A stretch of 35,892 nucleotides of DNA from a bacterium (GTDB taxonomy: Bacteria > Electryoneota > AABM5-125-24 > Hatepunaeales > Hatepunaeaceae), in contig JAIPJL010000020.1 of the NCBI GenBank assembly GCA_021734165.1, positions 1 through 35,892 of the forward strand, read 5' to 3'. The translations under genes were made by a program, and so were the position numbers. Below are positions 9,693-19,573 of this stretch, piece after piece. The stretch's first letter is position 1. Each line of letters begins with the position of its first letter. Under the pieces are notes generated by a model. The model had not been told where the DNA came from, ran no database searches, and was given only the letters and a program-made list of their open reading frames with translations.

Positions 9693-12600
9693 ATGAATAC
9701 ACAAAAGCCTAATCTTGCTTATCTTTTAACGCTTTTTCTTGCGCTTACTTTTACAGTACAGCACTTAAGCGCTGGATTAACTTCTTCAACCGAAGGGCTG
9801 TCCACCGGCAATTTCATTGCCCTGACCGTAGATTCTCCGGTTCAATGCAATATCACTGAGAGTAGCTCTACCATAGAAATGTCGGTAAACTTCTCAGATG
9901 CAATTAACATTAATGATGTTCAGGAAACTCATCAATTGCCTGTTCTCGCTCGCTGGATCAGGATTTCTGAGCGTGGTAATCCGGAGTTAGAATTTTCTGC
10001 CGTTAACACAAGACGTATTTCCGGAGAAGCGCCGGTCATTGATGGAAACCATACCGGAATATATCCTCCAGAGTCTGTCGTGATGAGTCAACCGATGATC
10101 ATGCGTGGAATCAGGGTAGTAAAACTGACTCTATATCCAGTCAGATGGGATTATGCCAGTGAAGAATATGTCATTTCACAAGGACTTAATGTTAATATCA
10201 AAAATGTAGGTGGTCAAGGTGTTAACGAGGTTGAGTCCCTTGACAGGCAGCCATCACAAGGATTTGATCGCATGATTGATGCGCTTCTCGTAAATCCTCC
10301 CCGCCGTGATGATCCTGTTAATTACCTTCCGGGCGGCTATCTGCTCGTGGCAGATGATAATTATCCTGATGTAATTAATGAATTTGCCGATTGGAAATTC
10401 GCATCCGGTCACCCGGTTCAGATATTAACATTTGATCCGGGAGCTACAGATGAAGTCCAGCTTAAAGAAATGATCCAGGATGTTTACCGCGAATTTAACT
10501 TTGAATATTTGGTCTTGTTTGGTAATGAAAACGCAGATACTCCCTGCCGGATACCATTCAACACTGATGCGTATTATGATATTTTCTTCGCTCAACTCGA
10601 AGGTGATGATCCGCTTGCTGATGTTACCGTAGGTTCATTTAACTGCATGGATGAAGATAACCTGACCTGCGCTGTCAGACGCGCTATATCATATCAATAT
10701 GAACCTTACACGGATGATCTCGATTGGTACACTATCGCCGGCGTCGCTGCCGGTGAATGTAGCGTTCCTAATGATATGTCACCGTCTTATACTACAAAGT
10801 GGGTAACGGAAGTACTAAGTCGCAAGGGATTTGACGTGACAGGTAGCTACTTCGTTGACAATCGTGTAAATGATCCTACTCCCATGGTGCGCGATCTATA
10901 CAATAACCGTTGTAATTTTATTTTGGTCAGGGCTCATCAGAATGATTTTGATGCGGACGAAATAGAAGCAACAGGCGTTTATCCTTTTCATTTCCTGGTC
11001 AGTTCATCAACCCTGACAGGCGCTTTCAATCGCGCTTTCAGAATGGGAACTCCCGACGATATGCGCGGTCCTTCCGCTGGATTCGGACACAACGGCAGTC
11101 CCCGTACAAACGTAGCCAATGCTATCGCAGGAGGCTTCATTGAGAGTACATTTTTGTTTAAAATCGGCTGCTATGGCTGGGCACGAAACTACACCATTGC
11201 CAATCTTGCTCGTGTGATGCCTGCCGATGACGACGATTATAGATACGGTTATTATTCAAGCTGGCGCTATTATGGCGATCCGGGACAGGATTGCTGGGTA
11301 GGAGTTCCTCGTCAACTCACCGTTTCGCATCCACAGAGTTTTGATCCTGATCAAACGATATTCTCAGTCAATGTTATAAATGCGGATAATGAGCGTCCCA
11401 TATCCGGCGCTGTCGTCTGTATTTCTCAAGTCGATGGCATTCAGTTTGTCAGACAAACCAATGCGGAAGGAAATGCTCAATTTACATTTGAATCTGGTGA
11501 TCTTAATGAGAACGAATTGAATATTATGGTCACAGGAGATGGATTACTTCCAAACAGACAAACTATTGAATCGGAAGATGTGGATATACTTTTTGTAACA
11601 GAAGAAATTGTGCTTAATGATGAAGAAGGTGGAAATGGTGATGGAATTGCATCACCTGGTGAAACGCTTACTGTATCGATGTCCCTGTTCAACCGTGGTG
11701 CAAGGGAATACAGAAATGATATGGTAAATCCGGATAGGATTGAGCTTTTTAGTCTTTCTCCCTGGGCGGAAGCCAACGGCGAAGTCAGAATGCCGAATGC
11801 TATTAATCAAAATGGATCGTTTGAGATCGAGGATGGATTTTCGCTGCAAATCCTGGAAGGATGTCCTAATGATGAAATTATTGATATCAACGTCTGGGTT
11901 GGATCAGAAGTAAACGCAGGTTTGGAATCCGGACTTTCAATTGATATCGAAGCACCATCACTTGAGTTTGAGGATATTGAGTTTATAAATAATCTGGAAC
12001 CGGGTTCAGATACTGAGTTTTCCGTATTCCTCACTAACAAAGGACATGTAAATACAGAAGAACTTGAAGCACGCCTTATGTCAATGTCTCCATTTATTTC
12101 TGTTACGAATGCGGCAGCGGCTTATGCGCCAATCGAGATTGATGACATAATTGAGAATGAAATACCTTTCAGAGTTGAAGCAGATGAAAACACTATCCCT
12201 GGTTCCATGGCGGAGTTCATGCTTATCCTCGAAGGCGATCCGGGAGTAATAGATACAGTATATTTCTCCCTGCCGGTTGGTGAAGCTGTTGAAGGTGATC
12301 CTCTCGGACCGGACAAATACGGATATATTGCGCTCGATGACGATGATGAAGATATTGAATGGTCGAGAGCGCCGGATTATGAGTGGCTCGATATAAATCA
12401 TTACAACGGTGAGATTCAAGGTGATCTGCTTGAATTGGGTGTTCACGAAGAGGAGGATTATTCCGTTCTCGTTGATTTGCCTTTCGATTTTACTTATTAC
12501 GGAGAAGATTACCGGCAGATTACCGTTTGCAGCAACGGCTGGATCGCCATGGGCGATCAAACTGAACTTGTCAATCAACAGAACTGGGTGATGCCAGGTT

Positions 12601-13850
12601 TCGACGGCGCTTTCGGTATGATAGCGATTTTCTGGGACAGGCTCTATATGGAAACACGCTCAGACGGTGTATTTACGTATCATGACGCTGATAATGGTCG
12701 ATTCTGTATTATGTGGGAAACAGGTGTTCACGTAGATGATGAGTGGCAGCCAAATATCTTTGAAGCTATGCTATATGATCCCGAACAACGCGAAACTCCA
12801 ACTGGTGATAGTCAAATACTAATGCAGTACAACACGGTTAACAACAACCAGGACGAATGGGAAGCCAATGCAAGTTGCACCGTTGGAATTTCGTCACCGG
12901 AAGGATTGGACGGTTTGACATACACATATTGGGGAGACTATCCCGCTCAGTGTGCTCCGCTTGAAGGCAGAAGAGCTATACTATGGACGACAGTTGCTTA
13001 CGAATGGGAAACAGGCTCTCTTTCTGGAAATGTAACACGCTATATCGACTCCACCGCTGTAGCCGGCGCTTCGGTAAGAACATCCAACGGTTTTGAAACC
13101 GTAACCGATGAAAACGGTGATTATGAGCTATTGGGAGTAACCGCAGGTACTTTCGATCTTACTGTAGCAGCCGAAGGCTACGGTGGATTAACCGAAGAGG
13201 ATATTGAGCTTGAAGTTGATGCAGAGTTGGAGTACAATTTCGTGCTACCGCATTCATGGATGGAGTTTGATAAAGATAGTTTATATAATTGGATTGGAGA
13301 TGATGTTATAGAAAGTGACCGTTTGACAATCTCTAACATTGGAAATCTTGATTTAGATTTCAGTATCACGATAGATAGCGATTATGAAATTTATATCGAA
13401 CCAGAGGAAGGAAGCATTGAATCAGGGAATAATCAAGTAATTTCGTTTGATATTGAAAATTTCATTCTAAGACCTGGTCACTATGAATATGAATTGGTAA
13501 TTAACAATAGTTCACCCGAACATACTGTAGTAGTACTATTTATTATTGATATACTAAGCGTTGATGAAGAAGAACTTACGATACCAACTGTCTTCTCCTT
13601 ATCCGAGCCTTATCCAAATCCGTTTAACTCATCAACTACCATCCGCTTCGGATTGCCAAAGGATTCCGATGTCAGCGTTCAGTTGTTCGACCTTACCGGA
13701 CGGAGGATCACAACATTGACTGAAGGACGCTATAAGGCTGGTTGGCATGACGCATTGGTTGATGCATCGGGACTTGCCACCGGAATATACTTTGTACGTA
13801 TGGAGGCGGGTGACTTCAAGTCGATAAAACGATTGTTGCTGGTAAAGTAA
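9693..13850 (+). CDS. Peptidase C25 (gingipain-like) secreted protein with carboxypeptidase-regulatory-like domain and type-A T9SS C-terminal sorting domain
   Basis: Signal peptide; propeptide-like N-terminus; C25-like 'YLLVADDNYPDVINEFADWKFASGHPVQILTFD...FEYLVLFGN'; 'GSLSGNVTRYIDSTAVAGASVRTSNGFETVTDENGDYELLGVTAGTFDLTV'; C-term 'YPNPFNSSTTIRFGLPKDSDVSVQLFDLTGRRITTL...GIYFVRMEAGDFKSIKRLLLVK'. Confidence 0.85.
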   Translation: MNTQKPNLAYLLTLFLALTFTVQHLSAGLTSSTEGLSTGNFIALTVDSPVQCNITESSSTIEMSVNFSDAININDVQETHQLPVLARWIRISERGNPELEFSAVNTRRISGEAPVIDGNHTGIYPPESVVMSQPMIMRGIRVVKLTLYPVRWDYASEEYVISQGLNVNIKNVGGQGVNEVESLDRQPSQGFDRMIDALLVNPPRRDDPVNYLPGGYLLVADDNYPDVINEFADWKFASGHPVQILTFDPGATDEVQLKEMIQDVYREFNFEYLVLFGNENADTPCRIPFNTDAYYDIFFAQLEGDDPLADVTVGSFNCMDEDNLTCAVRRAISYQYEPYTDDLDWYTIAGVAAGECSVPNDMSPSYTTKWVTEVLSRKGFDVTGSYFVDNRVNDPTPMVRDLYNNRCNFILVRAHQNDFDADEIEATGVYPFHFLVSSSTLTGAFNRAFRMGTPDDMRGPSAGFGHNGSPRTNVANAIAGGFIESTFLFKIGCYGWARNYTIANLARVMPADDDDYRYGYYSSWRYYGDPGQDCWVGVPRQLTVSHPQSFDPDQTIFSVNVINADNERPISGAVVCISQVDGIQFVRQTNAEGNAQFTFESGDLNENELNIMVTGDGLLPNRQTIESEDVDILFVTEEIVLNDEEGGNGDGIASPGETLTVSMSLFNRGAREYRNDMVNPDRIELFSLSPWAEANGEVRMPNAINQNGSFEIEDGFSLQILEGCPNDEIIDINVWVGSEVNAGLESGLSIDIEAPSLEFEDIEFINNLEPGSDTEFSVFLTNKGHVNTEELEARLMSMSPFISVTNAAAAYAPIEIDDIIENEIPFRVEADENTIPGSMAEFMLILEGDPGVIDTVYFSLPVGEAVEGDPLGPDKYGYIALDDDDEDIEWSRAPDYEWLDINHYNGEIQGDLLELGVHEEEDYSVLVDLPFDFTYYGEDYRQITVCSNGWIAMGDQTELVNQQNWVMPGFDGAFGMIAIFWDRLYMETRSDGVFTYHDADNGRFCIMWETGVHVDDEWQPNIFEAMLYDPEQRETPTGDSQILMQYNTVNNNQDEWEANASCTVGISSPEGLDGLTYTYWGDYPAQCAPLEGRRAILWTTVAYEWETGSLSGNVTRYIDSTAVAGASVRTSNGFETVTDENGDYELLGVTAGTFDLTVAAEGYGGLTEEDIELEVDAELEYNFVLPHSWMEFDKDSLYNWIGDDVIESDRLTISNIGNLDLDFSITIDSDYEIYIEPEEGSIESGNNQVISFDIENFILRPGHYEYELVINNSSPEHTVVVLFIIDILSVDEEELTIPTVFSLSEPYPNPFNSSTTIRFGLPKDSDVSVQLFDLTGRRITTLTEGRYKAGWHDALVDASGLATGIYFVRMEAGDFKSIKRLLLVK

Positions 13851-13857
13851 TCAGTAG

Positions 13858-13877
13858 GACAAACATTCTTGTTTGTC
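13858..13877. repeat. Short palindromic element GACAAACA-TTCT-TGTTTGTC
   Basis: Perfect 8-bp stem/4-nt loop; 18/20-nt match to a second intergenic copy at 20653-20672. Confidence 0.7.
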
Positions 13878-13906
13878 AATGAGTGAAGAAGAAATTTGCA
13901 GGTGGG

Positions 13907-13924
13907 GCAGGCGTTCCTGCCTGC
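13907..13924. repeat. Palindromic intergenic element GCAGGC-GTTCCT-GCCTGC
   Basis: Perfect 6-bp GC-rich stem; lies upstream of the likely DinB start and is translated as 'GQAFLPA' in the longest ORF. Confidence 0.6.
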
Positions 13925-13946
13925 GGTTTATAATCAGCAGGAAATT

Positions 13947-14453
13947 ATGTCTGCACCACCTAAAAAAGTAAAAATTATGACGAAATTTGATTTAATACAA
14001 CTATTCAGAATAAATTACAGCGCTCTACAGATGAACGTGAAAGACATATCTGACGCTGAGAGTCTGATTTTGCCGGGTGGAAAGGGCGGTAACTGCCTGA
14101 ACTGGGTGGTGGGACATATTACCCAGTCAAGAAACATTACACTGGATCTGCTCAAAGAAGAACCTGTCATTGAACCCAAAGACGCTGAGATTTACAAACG
14201 CGGCGAACATGTTGACAGCGTTGAAGACTTGATGCCTTTTACAGAAATTATGAATGCCTTTAATCAATCACAGAAAGCTTTATTAACAGCGCTCGATGAA
14301 TTATCAGATGACAGTCTCAATCGTCCGGTGAAAGAAGGTGAAGAAAGCACGTTAGAGCAGCAATTGAGCTTTCTGAATTTCCACGAGGCTTATCATATCG
14401 GTCAGACGGGATTACTGAGGAGGATTATCGGCAAAGACTGCGCAATTCCTTAG
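13947..14453 (+). CDS. DinB-like superfamily protein
   Basis: Helical protein with 'NWVVGHITQSRNI' and 'FHEAYHIGQTGLLRRIIGK' metal-ligand motifs. ATG at 13947 has a 'caggaa' RBS; the ORF-track start (TTG 13896) runs through a palindromic repeat. Confidence 0.75.
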   Translation: MSAPPKKVKIMTKFDLIQLFRINYSALQMNVKDISDAESLILPGGKGGNCLNWVVGHITQSRNITLDLLKEEPVIEPKDAEIYKRGEHVDSVEDLMPFTEIMNAFNQSQKALLTALDELSDDSLNRPVKEGEESTLEQQLSFLNFHEAYHIGQTGLLRRIIGKDCAIP

Positions 14454-14496
14454 CCCGACTTGTCCTCAAGCCGGGATTCTTGATTCCTGTAAGATC

Positions 14497-14536
14497 AAAA
14501 AAAAGACCCAACCGAAAATCAGGTTGAGTCTTTTTT
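14497..14536. terminator. Bidirectional terminator between convergent genes
   Basis: aaaaaaaagacccaacc-gaaaatca-ggttgagtctttttt: long stem with one mismatch, A-tract on one side and T-tract on the other, between the DinB-like gene (+) and the lipoprotein gene (-). Confidence 0.85.
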
Positions 14537-14553
14537 AAATATATAACTAAAAA

Positions 14554-15555
14554 TCAGAAACCTATCAGATATTCATAGTTTTGACTTTCAAGCGTAAAAT
14601 AGCCGTTAAATCCGGCGCTTCGTCCGGTGAAATATAGTTTTGCTATCGGTTTGCCATAAAGTGACATTTCACCCTCTCCGACGCCATTAGCTCCGATCTC
14701 TATTTCACCGCTAACATGATCTTCGCGGTATATATCGAGATCGTCATTATGTGGAAATGTGCCTTCAATTAGTATCCTGCTACTTTGATCAGTAGGATCA
14801 ACACTGAACTTCTCTATTTTCATTATCCATGTTGGATATTCATAGTAAATATAATCATATTCATAATCGCCAAGGTCTATGGTTTCACTGAAAGCTACTG
14901 AGCGGGTGACTTGAGTCCAACCCTGGATATGATTTGGATCCTGTCTGTCGCCAACTACTGCATTATCAGCATATTCTATATTCATATTTGAACTTTCGTT
15001 AATATCACGATAGAAAGTGCTTGTACGAAAATTAAAAAATTGACGGTAATCATCATATCCATATTCAAGACTGGATGGAGTTCGTACGGCGCCGGCAACC
15101 GGTTCGGTATCAAAACTCAGTTTCTGGAGAACATTATCAAGATGATTGTGTGTGTAAAAAGTATCAAGATCAACGATGCTTATCGCCAGCATGTTATCAA
15201 GTGTATCAAGAACATCGACTCTGTCCGCATTGATTGAAGTTAAATCAAAGTTAATAGCAACCGTATCATTCTCTGAGGATACAATGTTATATTCTTCAAC
15301 CCAGCCTGCAGGAAGGATTGTACTATATCGGTTAGTATGTGAAGCATCTTCGAGAAATCCGGAAGCCATGTCAAGCCGATCATACATCATACTGACAATC
15401 TCAGCCGTGACACGGGCAACCGAAGCTTCATCCGAAACATCAGGACGATATACGTAGCCGAGCGGTTGTTCTTCGCAAGCATTTAATCCAATTAATAAAA
15501 ATGATGCGAGTAAGAAGATTTTTAGTGTAAACTTAATGTTGTGTTGGTTCCGCAT
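14554..15555 (-). CDS. Putative lipoprotein of unknown function
   Basis: Start at internal Met (MRNQHNIKFTLKIFLLASFLLIGLNACEEQ) gives a signal peptide with lipobox-like 'LNAC'; no recognised domain. Confidence 0.7.
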   Translation of the reverse strand: MRNQHNIKFTLKIFLLASFLLIGLNACEEQPLGYVYRPDVSDEASVARVTAEIVSMMYDRLDMASGFLEDASHTNRYSTILPAGWVEEYNIVSSENDTVAINFDLTSINADRVDVLDTLDNMLAISIVDLDTFYTHNHLDNVLQKLSFDTEPVAGAVRTPSSLEYGYDDYRQFFNFRTSTFYRDINESSNMNIEYADNAVVGDRQDPNHIQGWTQVTRSVAFSETIDLGDYEYDYIYYEYPTWIMKIEKFSVDPTDQSSRILIEGTFPHNDDLDIYREDHVSGEIEIGANGVGEGEMSLYGKPIAKLYFTGRSAGFNGYFTLESQNYEYLIGF

Positions 15556-15849
15556 TTTTGTTCCGTAAAAAATTGTTAATGACCAAAATATCATAACACT
15601 TAATTTTACTAAAGATTCATACCGCTGTCAAGTTTTATTCTCACTACACCACAAATACATCTTAAAACATTGAAATCTGAGAGAATTTGCTATCCTGTTG
15701 TGTGGTCGTGTTTGTCTCAACGAGAAATGTATCACCGCAATGTGATACTTGAGACACTCCCCGATTACAGACGACAATATCTATCGCTTGTGGTTGACAT
15801 TTTCAAGGAGTTTCCGTAATTTATCTTTCATGTGTGAATAGGAGTCAGA

Positions 15850-17466
15850 TTGCAGACATTCATAAACATATATAGACGAAACTTCACAGCTTTTCTGGTT
15901 TTAGCGATGATTTTGTGCATGTTGTACGCTTTCAACAGAAATATGCTGATCGACGACTCGTTTATCTCATTTCGTTATGCGAAGAACCTTGTTGACGGGC
16001 ATGGTCTGGTTTATAATATTGACGAAAGAGTTGAAGGTTACTCCAATTTCCTCTGGGTGATGTTGCTTAGCTTTGGTTGTAAACTCGGCATTCAACCTGA
16101 GATATTCTTTTTGTTCCTCGCTATTCCAATTTACGTAGCAGTCCTTGTATTTACCTACCTGCTTGCTCTAAAAGTAACGAAAAGCAGAACCTATTCAATG
16201 ATCGCTATGCTGCTGGTTGGTTTTAATCACTCAATTGCCTGTTTCGCTGCGAGTGGAATGGAGACGCCACTGCAGATGCTCGAGTTTCTATCGGTTGGCT
16301 TTATCATTTACGGAGCGACTTGTACAGGATGGAGCATAAAAAAAACCATCTTACTGTCACTTATCTTAAGCCTCTCACTTTTAACGAGACCGGATAGCAT
16401 CATACTGGCGGGATGTTCTGCTTTAGCCTGGTATCATTCAGATCGAAAACGTAAATTAATTGATTATACAGCTTTTTTTGCGCCATTTGTGATTGTTGTA
16501 TTGCCCTGGCTCATCTGGAAATACAATTTTTACGGATCCATTCTACCGAATTCTTTTAACGCAAAAGTAAGAGGCTTCAGTGGTGTAGGTTTCGGATTTT
16601 ATTACTTCTATTTGTTTGTAATCTATTACGCGCTGGCGCCCTTTATAGCATTGGTTATCTGGCGTTGGCGATCGCTGTATCGCACTGACCGCGGCGCCGC
16701 TTACATTGCGTTATTCGCATTAGTTTGGTCGCTTTACGTGATCTTCGTCGGTGGTGATTTCATGGAATTTCGCTTCCTGACGCCTATAATACCATTTATA
16801 ATCATTGTCGTTCTGAAATCACAACTTCAATTTATAAGCGATAAATGGATAGTAATGGCGCTGACCTTTGCGCTCTGTCTCGGTACAGCTAATAATTTTT
16901 CATTTATCAATAAGATTTTCTTTACATATAGGGTAGAGCGCGTTGAGGAGTTAAACTCTCATCTCTATGCGCCTGAAGAAAACTGGGATGCGATTGGAAA
17001 GAAGTTGGGGGAACTATTTAAAGGAACAGACGTCACGCTTGGAATTGGCGCAGCGGGAGTTATTCCATATTATGCCGGACTGAAATCTATCGATTTCATG
17101 GGATTGACCGATAAAAATGTTCCCTTGATTGGTGAATTTTTCAGTTCAATGCCCGGACACCGCGTGATAGCGCCGTTGGAATATATGGTCAACAGCGGCG
17201 TCAATCTTGTCGTTCAGCCGATCAGATTAGTGTTTAACCAGCAGGAATTTATGAGTTGGCGACGTCAGCTAACCTGGAATTCAATATATACGTTTTTCCT
17301 GGACATAGATAAACCAGTCAATGGAGCATTTATAAACGAAGCTTTCTTATTGGTTATCCCGATTGAAAAAGGCTATTCTGTAGTGGTGTGGTATCTATCG
17401 CCTCATGAGGCTGTTGAGCAGGCAATTTATGATCATAATCTTATGAGAATCAGGCTGACGCGATGA
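15850..17466 (+). CDS. Polytopic membrane protein, GT-C/arabinofuranosyltransferase-like
   Basis: Multiple TM helices; N-terminal 'IDDSFISFRYAKNLVDGHGLVYNIDERVEGYSNFLWVMLLSFG' typical of this GT-C-like family; TTG start preceded by 'ggag'. Confidence 0.7.
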   Translation: MQTFINIYRRNFTAFLVLAMILCMLYAFNRNMLIDDSFISFRYAKNLVDGHGLVYNIDERVEGYSNFLWVMLLSFGCKLGIQPEIFFLFLAIPIYVAVLVFTYLLALKVTKSRTYSMIAMLLVGFNHSIACFAASGMETPLQMLEFLSVGFIIYGATCTGWSIKKTILLSLILSLSLLTRPDSIILAGCSALAWYHSDRKRKLIDYTAFFAPFVIVVLPWLIWKYNFYGSILPNSFNAKVRGFSGVGFGFYYFYLFVIYYALAPFIALVIWRWRSLYRTDRGAAYIALFALVWSLYVIFVGGDFMEFRFLTPIIPFIIIVVLKSQLQFISDKWIVMALTFALCLGTANNFSFINKIFFTYRVERVEELNSHLYAPEENWDAIGKKLGELFKGTDVTLGIGAAGVIPYYAGLKSIDFMGLTDKNVPLIGEFFSSMPGHRVIAPLEYMVNSGVNLVVQPIRLVFNQQEFMSWRRQLTWNSIYTFFLDIDKPVNGAFINEAFLLVIPIEKGYSVVVWYLSPHEAVEQAIYDHNLMRIRLTR

Positions 17467-18071
17467 CAGGAAAAAAATACCCGGTTTTGATACTTGCAGC
17501 AGGACTATCAACACGTATGGGCTTTCCTAAGTTGCTGCTCGCTGAGAATAATGAGCTTCTCTTTGAACGTATGATAAATAATCTACACTTAACAAACTGG
17601 AGTAAGATAGGAATTGTTCTATCCGTTTCGGAACTGTCGGATTTCGTTTTAAAAAGGCAGCCTGATATAAGTGTAATCCACAATCAATTTCCAGAGCGCG
17701 GAATGATCTCTTCAATCAGGCTTGGCTTGAAATGGGCTGGTGAGATCGGTGAAGGAATATTAACTTTGCCTATTGATCATCCTCTAATCGGTCGAAAAAC
17801 ATTTGATATTCTTCACCATGAAGCTTCACCTGATAACATATCGATACCGGTATTTCAAGGCAGACGTGGTCATCCAACTTGGTGGGGAAAAGCATACTGG
17901 AATTATCTGAATGATAAAATTGCCGATCATGGTGCTAATGCGGTACTTCGTTTACCTGATGTAAACATTAAGGAAATACCCGTTGATGATGAAGGGGTGT
18001 TAATTAATATAAACACACCTGAAATTGCGGAGCAACATAATTTAAAAAGGTATTTAGAGACAAATGATTGA
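17463..18071 (+). CDS. MobA/MocA-like nucleotidyltransferase
   Basis: 'PVLILAAGLSTRMGFPKLLL', 'LTLPIDHPLIG', 'RRGHPTWWG' - molybdopterin cytidylyltransferase-like; 4-nt overlap with the upstream gene. Confidence 0.82.
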   Translation: MTGKKYPVLILAAGLSTRMGFPKLLLAENNELLFERMINNLHLTNWSKIGIVLSVSELSDFVLKRQPDISVIHNQFPERGMISSIRLGLKWAGEIGEGILTLPIDHPLIGRKTFDILHHEASPDNISIPVFQGRRGHPTWWGKAYWNYLNDKIADHGANAVLRLPDVNIKEIPVDDEGVLININTPEIAEQHNLKRYLETND

Positions 18072-18876
18072 TATACATGACAGCGATCCTGGAAGATTAA
18101 TATGTGAAGCTGCCGAACGCCTTGAAAGACGTGAGAATTTTGCTATGGTGACAATAGTTTCAGTTTCCGGCTCAACCCCCCGCAAGCCTGGCTCAAGGAT
18201 GTTAGTCTCTCCGAATGGCAGCATAATTGGATCTGTTGGTGGAGGCGCAGTCGATAAACTGTCCATCAAAGCAGCGTTGAAAGCCTTAAACACCGGAAAC
18301 ACAGAGTTTATTGAACTTAATTTTGACAGTGAGGAAGAAAGTCGAACCGGAATGATCTGTGGTGGTAAAGTCAAGGTTTTGATTGAACCCTTCGGCGCTG
18401 GTCCGAAGCTGTTTCTGTTCGGAGCGGGACATGTCGGTCATGCAACTGCACGTTTAATTGTTGATATAGGTTTTGATCTGACAGTTCTGGATTCTCGGAA
18501 GGAGTGGGCTAACACGGAGCGTTTCCCGGCGTCAGCGATTAAAGTTGACAAAATTGAAAAACTATCAGAAGAACTCATAACAACGGATCGTGATTTTATC
18601 CTCGTAATGACTCACAGCCACAATGAGGATTTCAAAGCGGTTATCCGGTTATTGAAAAAACCGTTTTACTATTTAGGAGTTATCGGTAGTCCGAGCAAGG
18701 CTGCGGATATTCGTAAAAGACTTGCGCAAGAAGGTTTTACCAAAGAGGAGATCGCACGCATAACCTGCCCAATCGGCATAAAGATCGGCTCTCACACGCC
18801 TGCTGAAATTGCTGTTTCAGTGGCTGCTCAACTGATAGAGTTGCGTAACAAATGGGAAAAGGATATAATCGGCTGA
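18064..18876 (+). CDS. XdhC/CoxI family protein
   Basis: 'VTIVSVSGSTPRKPGSRMLVSPNGSIIGSVGGGAVD', 'LFLFGAGHVGHATARL', 'YLGVIGSPSKAADIRKRL', 'IGIKIGSHTPAEIAVSVAAQLI'. Confidence 0.9.
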   Translation: MIDIHDSDPGRLICEAAERLERRENFAMVTIVSVSGSTPRKPGSRMLVSPNGSIIGSVGGGAVDKLSIKAALKALNTGNTEFIELNFDSEEESRTGMICGGKVKVLIEPFGAGPKLFLFGAGHVGHATARLIVDIGFDLTVLDSRKEWANTERFPASAIKVDKIEKLSEELITTDRDFILVMTHSHNEDFKAVIRLLKKPFYYLGVIGSPSKAADIRKRLAQEGFTKEEIARITCPIGIKIGSHTPAEIAVSVAAQLIELRNKWEKDIIG

Positions 18877-18880
18877 GTCA

Positions 18881-19558
18881 ATGAGTAAGGTCAGAAAAAA
18901 ACTGAAAGACTGGCTGATCCTTAAGTTGAGCAGCCTGCTTGGTCCTTTGGTTATTCGCTTTTTTGGTTTGTCATGTCGTTTCAAAGTGGAAGGAGAGGAT
19001 AAAATCTTTCAGGCTAGTGAAGAAGGCAAACCTGTAATCCTGGCTTTCTGGCATGGACGCATGCTACTGCCGATATATCATTTTCGTAATCGTGGCATAT
19101 CCTCGCTGGTGAGCTATCACATCGACGGTGAAGCGATCACTCGCACTGTTCAAAGATTAGGTTATGTGATCAGACGCGGTTCACCCAAACTGGGAGGTCG
19201 TGAAGGTTTTTTTTCGATGCTCAGAGACCTGAAAAACGGTAAAATAGTGTCCGTATTCCCGGATGGCCCAAAGGGTCCAAGACATAAGCTCAAGGATGGT
19301 GTGCTTCAATTGGCTCGGCTTTCAGGAGCTGTTGTCTTTCCGATCAGCTATTCTGCTGAGAAACACTGGCTTGCGGGAAGCTGGGATCGCTTTATGATAT
19401 TGAAACCACTCAGCCGCGCTTTGATTATAGTCGGAGATCCGCTCACAGTACCAAGAAAGATAACCGACGACGAAGTTGAAGATTACCGCATAAAAATCGA
19501 AAACGCACTAACTGAAGTCGAAAGTGAAGTTGATTACCGTATGGGCGTTACAACATAA
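18881..19558 (+). CDS. Lysophospholipid acyltransferase family protein (DUF374)
   Basis: 'ILAFWHGRMLLPIYHF', 'VIRRGSPKLGGREGFFSMLRDLKNGKIVSVFPDGPKGPRHKLKDGVLQLARLSGAVVFPISYSAE'. Confidence 0.87.
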   Translation: MSKVRKKLKDWLILKLSSLLGPLVIRFFGLSCRFKVEGEDKIFQASEEGKPVILAFWHGRMLLPIYHFRNRGISSLVSYHIDGEAITRTVQRLGYVIRRGSPKLGGREGFFSMLRDLKNGKIVSVFPDGPKGPRHKLKDGVLQLARLSGAVVFPISYSAEKHWLAGSWDRFMILKPLSRALIIVGDPLTVPRKITDDEVEDYRIKIENALTEVESEVDYRMGVTT

Positions 19559-19573
19559 GATGGAAACCGTATT

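Noticed and set aside
12081-12578. 165-aa minus-strand ORF within the C25 peptidase gene
   Set aside because: Antisense to a coherent multi-domain CDS; no RBS or recognisable motif.
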